Of a DNA stretch of 64,000 nucleotides, positions 25,426 to 35,804 are shown one piece after another (positions within the stretch are counted from its first letter, which is position 1; every line of letters begins with the position of its first letter). Position numbers and translations under genes: made by a program. Source of the DNA: Gamsiella multidivaricata (lineage: Eukaryota > Mortierellomycota > Mortierellomycetes > Mortierellales > Mortierellaceae); NCBI RefSeq assembly GCF_025024155.1, contig NW_026251818.1, positions 31,607 to 95,606 of the forward strand. Direction: 5' to 3'. The notes beneath the pieces were generated by a model. The model ran no database searches and was not told where the DNA came from. It worked only from the letters and a program-made list of their open reading frames with translations.

Positions 25426-26528
25426 ATGGTGAATTCATCAGCAAACGGCCTTCATCTCGACGATGAGACTCGTAACCAGGAGATCGTAACCAGTCTGCGC
25501 GGATTCCTTAAGCATCAGACGTATGTCAATAAAAAACAACACCTTGACACTAAAAACTATGCACGAAAACCACCTTGCTATATTGCACTGGACTCACGCA
25601 CATCTATCCTATTTTCTTTAAACAATACGCCATGGGCAAATTGACAAATAGTGAACGAGTCTCATTATACAAGGAATTCAACGAGTATGTTCATATCCGA
25701 ACACACAGCATTGGCATTGGCTATAAAAAATCCCCTCCCCTCCCCAGAGTCTATATTTCGTTTCGTTATATTGGAATGCTGATTGAGCCACTATCTTTCT
25801 TCGTTTGTAGTGCGTTCAAGGAATATACAGCAAAGCGAATGACATCAGAAGAATATGCGACGATCTGCAACATCGTCACCCAAGGATTCGTCGAGCTCTC
25901 GATCGAGATCCTGGCCCTTGAAGCCCACCTCGGAGGACCCACGCATACCTCTACCATAAACGGCTCCGCACCCACACCATCATCAACAACAACACTGACG
26001 GCAACAGAAACATCAATAGAGAGCACGCCCAACAGGATCTCCTTGGACTCACCAGAACACGCCCAACTAATCCGTCAAGTCCAATTGCTCGAAAAACAAA
26101 AGTTGGCCTTGACGGTTCAGGGTCAGAAGTGGGCGATGGCGAAACAGGAACAGGAGGCAGAGGATGAGAAGGAGCGGGAGGCAGAGCTTCAGACGGATCG
26201 TGTGGTGAGCATAGAAACGGAGGAGCAAGGTGATGAGGGTGTTGAGGCTGAGGTTGAGGCGACGGCTGTGCAAGGCAGCGATTCGCATACGCAGGCAGTG
26301 AATGGGGAAGGGATCAAGTTGTCTGGGGAGGAGTGGCAAGCCAAACTGGATGGGAACCGTGCAAGGTAAGGAAGAGCATTAAAGGCCAACATCATTTAGT
26401 ATATTTGGTACAGACCGTCGATTGATTGATGATTTCTTCTACTCATCAATAGACTGAACGAGGTTGTGGAGGAGATCAACGACAAGTTGGCGGATATTCA
26501 GGAAGCCATTGCGGTTCTTGTGTTGTAG
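25426..26528 (+). CDS. REX1-B family protein (required for excision 1-B domain)
   Basis: Exons 25426-25520, 25652-25684, 25811-26365 and 26453-26528 give 252 residues. The conserved part is the helical segment ERVSLYKEFNDAFKEYT, followed by YATICNIVTQGFVELSIEIL and ALEAHL. This fits the 'RxxxYxxFxxxFxxY...ITQxFxxxSxxILxxExxL' pattern of REX1-B proteins; the Chlamydomonas founder is linked to DNA repair. A family-length coiled coil follows, with a long Glu/Ala/Thr-rich insert (about residues 120-215). Exon 2 is only 33 nt, held by flanking GT/AG sites and by phase. Family assignment is moderately sure; function in fungi is not known. Confidence 0.75.
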
Positions 26529-28034
26529 CAGAAGTAGAAAAATAAAGGAGCGAAACTTTATTGCTCCTTTTTCGATTCATACTTGTCCCGTGATAAGCAT
26601 AAGGATTAAAGTATATACCAGTAGCAGAGAAGTAAACTTTTTTTTTCTTGCACTGTTGGTAACAGGTGTGATTGGGCCGTTGAAGGAAGAGAAAACGTGG
26701 GATTTCCCGCTTGTATGGTGGTGTGATGGGCACAAAGAAGCGGGGATACGGAGAAAGAACTGTCCAGAGGTTCATTTTTCTTGTAAAGACAGTTGGTACG
26801 ACCGGCCAAAAATAACTCCGGCAGCCTTTGAGTTACCTAGAATGTCTGGATACTTTTTTCCACTAAGGGCGAAAAAGATCGTTGTGTGTGCGTGTGGGGG
26901 GGATCTCAGATTTAACCTTGGGAAGTGTATGTGTGAGGGTTTTTTAAAGCGGGTAAAGTCGGTCGACTTTGCGTGGTGATGATGATGATGATGATGATGA
27001 CAAGCGTCTCGATGTTGCTCATTTCTTTCAGTCGGCGGAATGATGCGAGAGATAAGAATGTGCAACTGGAACAAAATGTGGTGGGTAAATACAAATAACA
27101 GGTTATATTTCTCACGCCCACTCAGCTGCAGTGCAGCAATAGGGACAGCTGCTAAGTAGAGTGTATGGAAAAAGAGGGTTGAGCTGGATGTGAAACGAAC
27201 AGGGTTTTAAGGATAGATCCCATTGAGCTTCTTTCCGTTACCGACATTAATCAAAGAGGGCCTGGTTCCTGGGATCTCAACAAGAGGGATTTGATCTTTG
27301 TGGAGCGAGAAACAAAAAAAAAAAAAGTATGATGAACTGGAGACAGACTAGTTTAGGAAGGGATGCGTAGATCCCTCGGGTAGTGCGAATGCACTGTTAC
27401 AGCATGGTGCCAGAGAGGGTATGTACAGCAGTGTAGAAATGCCCTTATGCCGTTTGAATGCATAGTCCTGCAGCACACACGTTGGGGCTGCTTCTTCCTT
27501 TCAGTGCAGAGAATGAGGGGGGAGGGGCGGCTTCCTCTTTTTTGCCCTCTTTTTCTTTGTCTGTTCCCGGGATCGAAATTCTCGCCCTTCCATGCGACAT
27601 GCCTTTTTCAAACAAATAGAGTAATAGGGAAATAGAGTAGTGCGGCTCATATGCTTATATGCGGTAGTCTAAGGGGGCGTTTGAGTCGGATCTAAACAGA
27701 CAAGGCCCGGGTTCGTGTGCTGTGTGGTGAGTGGGCCTGTTTCATTTTGGGTGGGCCCACTCTCGCACCCGCCCATCCGCCCATCCCACCCACCCTTCTT
27801 TTTTCAGTCTGCACTGCGCTCGATGCGACGCAAGTCTAGATGTAAACCAAGACTGCGATACACGCGGATAACCATCTTCCTCCCTCCTTCAATCGCTCGC
27901 TCTCTTTTCTTTTATCTGCCGGCCTTTCCTTTCCTTTCCTCCTCTTCTCTTCTTAACAACCTCCGCTTCCTCCCCTCCTCCCCTCCTCCTCCCTCCCCCC
28001 TCCCCACTCCCCGCCCCGTCTCTGCTGTCCAGCA
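26529..28034. other. 1.5-kb intergenic region
   Basis: It holds a (GAT)n microsatellite (26975-27001), a short A run (about 27313-27325) and a long CT-rich promoter tract (about 27880-28015) before the tetraspan gene. No gene is supported. Confidence 0.6.
26975..27001 (+). repeat. (GAT)n trinucleotide repeat
   Basis: About nine uninterrupted GAT units. Confidence 0.9.
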
Positions 28035-29575
28035 ATGCGTATCTTCGACAAGTTCTTCGGTGTCGTCGCACCCGCCACCGGTGCCCCCATCCTCGCTGGC
28101 CTCTATGCCATCGTCGGCTTAGTCTTCGCCATCCTCTGCTTCGGTCGCTGTAAGTGCCATCCATCCAGCATCCAGCATTCAGCATCCCAGCCTACCCCTC
28201 TACACACACGCACACGTCTCAACAACAATATCCACTTTACATTCAGCTCGGAACATGGCACCGAGTGCGAGATCGCATATAAAATTATCACACCTTGCCC
28301 TCATACCCATCCATCCACTCCACTCCACCCCACTCTACTCTGCCGTATCACATTTGCAGAGCATCGACCGTGCTCCCTCCTCCCTCCCTTGCCTCCTTTT
28401 ACATGTCGTAATGGATTTTCCAAAGATTCTTTTTTCAAAAGGAGGAGCCAGAGAACCAGGGAGTCACGGAGCCAGGAACCAAAGGGGAAATATCCCATCT
28501 CCCTTTTTATTGTGATTACCGGGGATTCGACCTTTCTTTTTTAGCATAATGTCCGATAAGAACACACCGATCTTACCGGAATTATCTTCTATGTTTTTGG
28601 GCGCTCATTTCTTCCCCCCTCCGCATTCTCCAGTGTCATCCCCTGCTCGTTTGATCTTGCTCTGTGGGGCTGGATTGAAGTGGGTAGCAAGGCCCGCTTA
28701 AGGAAAAGGAAATTCGAGACTATCTCTACCTCTATGGCACCACTGTTTTCATCTCTTCGTCATTCACCCGGGCTGCTGCTCTCATATCTCGTGTAATCCC
28801 CATGGGGAATTATTTTTTGCGTTTACCGTTCTTACCGGGGATTGATGATTCTGCGCACGAACACAAACAAGATAAAATGCGCTATTTATTTATTTATTTC
28901 TTCACACGCCTTATGGAGATGTCCCGACGGATACCGTTCTTTATCTCTTGATACACGATACTAAAAACATGCTGGCTTACTTTTAATAGGGATCATGCCT
29001 CATGCCGAGACCGATCTCGCCATCCCTTGGGCTGTTATCTGCCTTCTCCTCCTCGTCACCGGTGCCTATGGTCTCCATGCCACTCTCAAGGTACTGAACC
29101 GACACAAACACGAAATCAGCGGACGCATGAATTCTAGCGTATATCACAAACGAACCCTTTTGATTATTATTATTATTATTGACGCTTTGCCGATCACTTG
29201 AAAAAATAATAGGGCAGCACCTGGCACCGTCGCCAGTTCGTCTCCTTCTCCTGGGGATTCCTTCTGATGTTCCTTTGCTGGGCCATTGTCTACATTGCCG
29301 TTGAGGAGCACCACGTCGAGAAGGTCAACAAAGGTTGTGAGGAGCGCAACCCCAGCTGGGGTGAGGGAGTGTGCGATTCTCGCCGCAAGAAGGCTGCGAC
29401 CATTGCCACTGCCCTTGTCACCGTCGGCGCGATCCTTGGTTTCTACTTCACCTTGGTCCTCTCCAAGTGGGTCGGCGGTCTCGAGTGGGAGGAGCACCTC
29501 GAGAAGGAGAGACGTCTCGAACAGTGGCGCAATGGCCACGGAGAGAAACCCGAGGACGTTGTTGTGAACGTCTAG
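28035..29575 (+). CDS. Tetraspan membrane protein, unknown function
   Basis: Exons 28035-28149, 28990-29090 and 29213-29575 give 192 residues. Four hydrophobic helices are placed at about 17-36, 50-70, 84-104 and 133-155. A loop with two Cys (114, 126) lies between helices 3 and 4. The C-terminal tail is charged (EEHLEKERRLEQW) and may be a short coiled coil in the cytosol. The short start (MRIFDKFFGVVAPATGAP) and spacing resemble small fungal four-helix membrane proteins, but I cannot name a family. The first intron (28150-28989, 840 bp) is the longest inferred in the window. Confidence 0.8.
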
Positions 29576-29858
29576 ACCAAAGTCTGGCTCACCATTCATT
29601 AGAACATAGCTCCCTCCTGGGAATAAACCCGTAATACGTATCTGTAGCCCAGCATCGCATTTGTAACCTGGTTGTTCTCTGGCCCTCCTGGGCAGTCACC
29701 AGAAAGAAAAAAAAATTGAGCAGTCAGTCAGTCTAGCGAGTTTCGAGGTGCTTTGAAAGAAAAGGGGTCGAGGGGGATCCGTTTCCTCGCTTTCTTGATC
29801 TCTGCGCCATCGCTCCTCTTTTCATCCTCATCCCCTCAGGAATCCAACACTTCCAGTC

Positions 29859-30450
29859 ATGAGCGAGCAGAACGACAACACCACCCCTCCCACCAACAAG
29901 CTCTCGGGATTGAACCTGAACCCCAACGCTGGCAGCTTCATCCCCCGCGTTGCAGCCAAGCCCTTCGTGCCCTCATGGATGCCCCAGCCCGCTGCTGCCG
30001 CCCCTCCCGCAGCACCCTCCTCCTCGGGTATCGACTTCAACCGTCCTCCCCCCGCTGCTGTCTTGAACAAGAGCGCTGAGACCGCCCCTGCCCCTGCCCC
30101 TGATTCCTCGGCAATCGACTTCAATCGTCCTCCCCCTGCAGCCGTCTTGAACAAGACCGTCGAAACCGCCCCTGCTCCCGCAGCTGCTCCTGCCCCCAAG
30201 CCCGCTTCGCCAGCACCCAAGGCCCCTGTCGCTGAGGCACCGAAGAAAAAGGCTGAGGCACCTAAGCCCGCCCCCGCCCCCGCCGCTGCTCCTGCACCCG
30301 TCGAGGAAGAAGAGGATGTCGATCAAGAGACATTGGACGAGTTTTTCGGAAAGGAACACGTCAACGTTATCTTTATCGGACACGTCGATGCCGGAAAGTC
30401 GACCATGGGAGGCCGTATCCTGTAAGCAACTTGTTAGCACTGACATAAGG

Positions 30451-30485
<35 letters not shown>

Positions 30486-31990
30486 GGTGCTTGTCACTGG
30501 ACTTTGTATGACACTGCTAATCATGGATGATGTTTTGTCAATTCTTAGGGAGGCCACTGGAATGATCGACAAGAGAACTCTGGAAAAGTACGAGAAAGAC
30601 GCCAAGGAGGTCGGAAGAGATTCTTGGTGGTTGTCCTGGGCTTTGGATACCAACGCTGAGGAGCGTGCCAAGGTAAGAACAGCATGGGATGCAAATGTTG
30701 ACCGATATGCAGGACATTTAGTGGCGATAAACTTATCATCGTCCGATTCTTTTCGATCCGATATTTTGTTGCACGATCCTATAGGGTAAGACTGTCGAGT
30801 GCGGACGTGCTTATTTCGAGACCGATCTCCGCCGCTATACCATCTTGGACGCTCCTGGGCATAAGACCTATGTTCCCAGCATGATCGGAGGTGCCGCACA
30901 AGCAGACTGTGCTGTTTTGGTTATCTCTGCTCGTAAGGGAGAGTTCGAGACTGGATTCGAAAACGGTGGACAGACCCGTGAACACGCCCAGTTGGCCAAG
31001 AGCGGAGGAGTCAACAAGCTGGTGGTTGTGATCAACAAGATGGACGACCCTACCGTGAACTGGTCCAAGGAGAGATACGATGAGTGTGTTTCCAAACTGA
31101 CACCCTTTTTGAAGGCGAACGGATACAACATGAAGACCGATGTCGTGTTCATGCCCGTTTCTGGATTCACCGGAGCCAACATCAAGAAGAGTCTCGACGC
31201 CAAGGAGTGCGACTGGTACAAGGGACCCTCGCTGTTGGATTATCTGGATCAGCTCAAGATGGCCGAGCGCAAGGTTGGAGCTCCTCTTCGCATGCCCATC
31301 AGTGAAAAATACAAGGACATGGGTACGGTCGTCGTCGGAAAGATTGAGGCTGGGTCGATCAAGAAGGGTGCTCATCTTTTGATGATGCCCAACTCTGCCA
31401 AGGTCGAGGTCCAGGCCATCTTCAACGAACTTGAGGAGGAGATTCCAGCAGCGGCCGTTGGTGACAACATTCGTCTGCGTCTCCGTGGTATTGAAGAAGA
31501 AGTAAGTTGCGGAGTAATTCTATCACCATGGAACATATTTACATTCATAAGAAAGATCTGATCTAACATCTTGCTTTGTTATTCTTTCTTGTTCTACTAG
31601 GATATCATGATCGGATTCGTGCTCTGCAGCCCCAAAAACCCCATTCATGCTGTTTCGAGGTTCGAGGCTACTTTGGGAATTTTGGACCACAAGAACATTA
31701 TCTGTGCCGGCTACACGGCAGTATTGCACATCCATAACGCGATTGAAGAGATCACACTATCGGCGATGCTTCATTTGATCGACAAGAAAACCGGTCGCAA
31801 GTCGAAGAGACCCCCACAGTTCTTGAAGAAGGGCCAGCAGGGTATTGTGATGATTGAGACCGGAGGACCGCTTTGTGTCGAGACGTTTGCAGATTCGCCT
31901 CGCATGGGTCGCTTCACGCTCCGTGATGAGGGCAAGACCATCGCCATCGGAAAGATTACCAAGCTCCACTACGATAACGAGAAAGCCTAA
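29859..31990 (+). CDS. SUP35: Translation termination factor eRF3 (GTPase)
   Basis: eRF3 works with eRF1 to release finished peptides at stop codons. Exons 29859-30421, 30549-30672, 30785-31501 and 31601-31990 give 597 residues. The GTPase core shows the P-loop GHVDAGKST, DAPGH and NKMD, followed by the two beta-barrel domains of EF1A-like factors. The KERYDECVSKL and DWYKGPSLLDYL segments fit eRF3. The N-terminal 160 residues are Ala/Pro-rich, with a PAM2-like motif (LNLNPNAGSFIPR, about residues 18-30) that in other eRF3s binds poly(A)-binding protein. A unit containing IDFNRPPPAAVLNK occurs twice. It is not Gln/Asn-rich, so a yeast-style prion domain is absent. Intron 1 carries a T33 run. 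Confidence 0.97.
30452..30484 (+). repeat. T33 homopolymer in eRF3 intron 1
   Basis: An unbroken run about 30 bases past the donor site. Confidence 0.95.
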
Positions 31991-32531
31991 ATCAGCATCA
32001 GCATCAACATCAGCATCGTGTCGCCGAATGCGGATACCATTAAAATAAATAAAGTAAGGCGAAGAACCCACAAAGGCATAGAACGAAATATTTATTTTAT
32101 GATCATTTTGTGCGAAAGCTTTTTTCAAAGACTTGATGGGAAAACAGATTCGTGGGGGAAAAAAATTACTTGAATGGGCACGCTACCTCGGGTGCATGTT
32201 CATTTAGGGCGTACAAGAGTCGGGACTGAGGTAGTAAATCTCACATACCCCAGGATGGATCCAGAGACGCTACCGCCCAAGGCCACATCTTCAACACCAC
32301 TCTGTTTTTGACGGCAGCACAGCAGGAAACGTCCACATGTCCAAATTCTATTCCATCATATTTCTAAAAAGGTGACCCTGAAGTCCCTGATGTCATTATT
32401 TCATCTTTTCAGCTCCATATAAAACCCTTTACCGCTCCCTTCACTTTTCTCATAACCACAAACACTCTCTCACTTCCTTTCATCCACCCAAGCTCTTCCT
32501 TCACCCTTCTCAAAATCCCAAAATATCAACA
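31991..32531. promoter_or_regulatory. Promoter of the CsbD-like gene
   Basis: TATAAAA at 32417-32423 lies 109 bp before the ATG. It is followed by a C/T/A leader poor in G, typical of highly expressed fungal genes. Confidence 0.6.
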
Positions 32532-32846
32532 ATGACTGAACGCATGTCAAACACCCTGAACGCCTATCTCGGCTCCGCAAAGCAATCCATCGGCGAAACA
32601 ACCGGTAACCGCGAGCTCGCTGCCAGTGGTGCCGCCCAAAAGACCCAAGCCGAGGAATCCCAACGCCTTGCCGACGCCGACACCCAAACAAAGGGACTCG
32701 GCCACTCCTTCGAAGGTCAGGCGCAGGAAAAGATCGGTTCCTTGACTGGCGATAAAGCCATGCAGGCCCGTGGAGTGGCCAACCAGGCACTCGGAGACGC
32801 TCAGCAGAGTGTCGGAGCAAACAAAACCTCTGTGCCGACCGACTAA
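32532..32846 (+). CDS. CsbD-like stress-response protein
   Basis: A single exon of 104 residues. It is strongly hydrophilic, with two CsbD-type units. Each has the pattern G-(A/Q)-A-(K/Q)-(Q/E)-xxGxxTGxxxLxxxGxxQ: first at about residues 13-40 (GSAKQSIGETTGNRELAASG), then at about 57-85 (FEGQAQEKIGSLTGDKAMQARG). Proteins of this family are small, abundant and stress-induced in bacteria and fungi; the molecular role is unclear. The strong TATA promoter fits inducible or high expression. The next gene converges on it. Confidence 0.85.
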   Translation: MTERMSNTLNAYLGSAKQSIGETTGNRELAASGAAQKTQAEESQRLADADTQTKGLGHSFEGQAQEKIGSLTGDKAMQARGVANQALGDAQQSVGANKTSVPTD

Positions 32847-33116
32847 ACCGACCGACCAACCAACCAACCATGCAGAGATACCAGTTGTAGCAAACTACAA
32901 ACAAACAGTGCTTAAATGAGCATAGCACTTGTAATTATGTAAAATAAAATGAATACTTTTTTTTTTTATTCCCTATCGTGCAAAAACGAGCAACCCCTGT
33001 TATCCATATTCATATTCATATCCATCTCCATGATCATGTCTCTATTGTGGTGTTCCTGTTTCCTTCTCTACCCTCAATGACAATCAGAAAACGAATGCGA
33101 CGGGGTACATGTCCTT

Positions 33117-35503
33117 TCAGGCTTTTCCTCCGATCAGCGACCAGCTAGCATTGACGCTGTTGTATCGTACTTCCTGGTCTGGGTGCGACATCAGCTCCAT
33201 AATTCTTTGCTTGACACCAATTTCCTGCAAAAACCTATCGTCAACAAGATTATCTCTTCGTTAGTGTCTCTGCAACACTAATTACTCGCGAGACAAAACA
33301 TCAGTGCCTTAGTACGCTCCATTGACCCTACTTTTTGCTGCTCGAGTCGCGCTTGACGTATTGTCCAATATCACTAGCGGCGACCGAAAGAACAATAGAA
33401 TCGCTCGACGTGCTCAAAAGACGAGCCAGAGTCCTATGGCAATGTCAAGCAAATCGGAACGGATATAGCTGTCAGTTTTTAGTGCTCTCAGCATGATAAA
33501 GACAAACCAACCGTTACCCCCACAATAGTCGTACTTAAGCAGGGCATAGTTCTCCTTCTTGAGTTCTTTCCAGTTCTTGTCCCAGAACTGATCCGACAAA
33601 TGAGGTGGCGACCATGTCAATCGTCCAGACTGCAGCTCGGCCAGATAGACCTCAAACGTACTAGCAATCAAAAAATAAAAAAATAAAATAAAAAAATAAA
33701 ATAAAAAAAAAGCACATGTTAGATGCCAAATACAGTGATACTCCGTATCCAATTTTGCACTCCTTTTCGCAACAGCTTTTTAGCGGCCATCCTTACGTTA
33801 GTGTCTGGAAGTTCTCCTCGAGTTCTGCCTTCAAGTAGTTGATGTCCTCCAGAATATCGTTGTCAGACCATTTGCGCGTCGACAGATTTTCGCAGAACTG
33901 CAGCATCTTGACTGCAGCCATTGCAGCCACATTAGCCTCAGGTGCCTTCTCGGCCAAGTTCTACAACGAGACAGAGAGTTATGAGCGTGCGTGTGTGAGT
34001 GTGTATGTGTGTTCGAGTGAGTAAATCGTAAATTAGAGGAACATCCAGCATATCGAGCAGCGACAAAAGCAGACCGACAACCTACTCTGAAAGTTGCGAT
34101 AGTGACACGAATGACCTTCTCCTTGATCGCCGACTTTGCAATCTCGACCAGCTGTGGGATCATATCGTACCTCCTATCACATCCCAAAAACACACAAGTC
34201 CTTGCATTTAGTAGCTGTCCATGTACCGAGCCTGGCTTCCTGTTGACTCAAAGCGCCTATCGTCTAGTTCATAACCCTTGCTTCCCTCCCGCATACCTAT
34301 TCAGCTGCTCAGCAATCTCCTCGTTGAACGTCAACATCCAGAAGCAATAGATCACTTGGTACTGCATCTGCGGGTTGGGTGCATCGATCTTCAAGATCCG
34401 GATCAACGCATCGACTGCCTGTGGGGTATTCCAGTACACAATTCGGACATCCCTCTGGCGCAAGACTGACTCGACCACCTGGACGGCTAAGTCCACAGCG
34501 GCTGGGTTCTTGCTCTGCAGCTGTGCTGTCGTCCAGCGGAACAATTCTTCTGCAGCTTCAGTGTTAGGCTTCGGGGACGCGCACAGCAGGGTCGTCAGGA
34601 TCTTGCTGGCCTGCAGCGGAACGAACTCATCTTCACTTCGAAGGCATCTGAGTGAACGGAAATGGGCACATTTTGGTGAGTTATCGTAAGGAATAACGAA
34701 TTATCAATTGTCCACACTCAGTTCCTGCATAAAGCGCTGGGTGTGTCGCGAAAACGAAGATTGCAAGAAGTCGTACTTGAGAAGAGGGGCATAGGGCAAG
34801 GTTGGGTCGTGTCTGTTCATCTGCAAAAAGTATGCGGCGCGTTCTTCGTGGTCTATTGCAACAGATAAAGTGGGAGGATGTTAGTTTCGACAACACGCTT
34901 AGACCCGTCAAACTGCTGCCTTTTCTTTCTCGGCGATAACTGTTCTGTCATTACCGAGCAAGAGATCATCAATAAGAATGAGAATCGACTGGATCGTATC
35001 GACGCGAACCAGCTTCAGCAACAAATTGATCAAGAGCTCGCCATAGACATCTCGTTCCTAGATTGCATTTCCAATCCGTCGAGTAGATAAAATATCGAAC
35101 ACATGTTAATGAACAGCCTCGATAGATCCAGCAGAGGAGTGATGTTCGACCATATCGCAAGCTCACCTTATCGACGACTCTAGAGAGATCTTCGCCGGTC
35201 TTCTTGTCGATAGCTTTGATGTAGCTGAGCTCTGTCTCTGTGATAAGTGATGCACGTTGGTAGCCCTGTTGTTTGTATCAAGGTCAAAAGAAGGAGAGAG
35301 TGATTAGAACACGAATAAGCAACGGTTTGTTAAAGGCTCACCAACTCTCCAGTGCTGTCATGCTGTCATGCTCCTTGAATACTCTTTACCTCCCATGGAA
35401 TCGGGCGTGCCCTGAGACTGGCGGTCAGCTCATTAAGGTATGCGTTTGAGACGAGGGCTAGAGGCACCTCAGGGACGGCATCGCTGTTGCTCTGTAACAC
35501 CAT
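33117..35503 (-). CDS. VMA13: V-type proton ATPase subunit H
   Basis: The regulatory V1 subunit that activates the vacuolar proton pump and silences free V1. Ten exons are inferred: 35503-35390, 35265-35167, 35057-34955, 34852-34777, 34647-34297, 34170-34086, 33960-33797, 33660-33535, 33433-33332 and 33234-33117, giving 445 residues. All phases fit. Family marks are PYAPLLK, DEFVPLQASKILTTLL, YQVIYCFWMLTFNEEIAEQLNRY (armadillo-like helices) and SGRLTWSPPHLSDQFWDKNW near the C-terminal domain, matching 'SGRLxWSPxHxSxxFW'. Exon 4 was ended at 34777, because reading on gives a stop and the spliced form restores the conserved helix. Confidence 0.93.
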
Positions 35504-35804
35504 GGCTGGTCCTGATCAAGTTGTCAAGCTGTCGAATGGAGGAGATTGCTGAAAGTATATCCCGGTCCTGACCAAGTCTGCTGAAGAAAGGATGGGGTGG
35601 CTGTGGGAACGATTAGAAGGTTAAAGGGAGACAAAGACACAAGGGAGACAATGGCAGACGAGTGAAATGAACGCGCGCGAGACGAAAGTGACGTTTTTTT
35701 TCTAGGTCCAGGCTGTTTCTGCTGGTGAACACATCCATATCAGGGCGTACGCGATAAAACCCAATTGTCGCTGTTTTCTCCATAAACGCCTTCCTTTTTT
35801 TTCT

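Noticed and set aside
27655..27735. tRNA-like stretch with a GGGTTCG box
   Set aside because: No consistent acceptor, D-arm or anticodon stems could be drawn.
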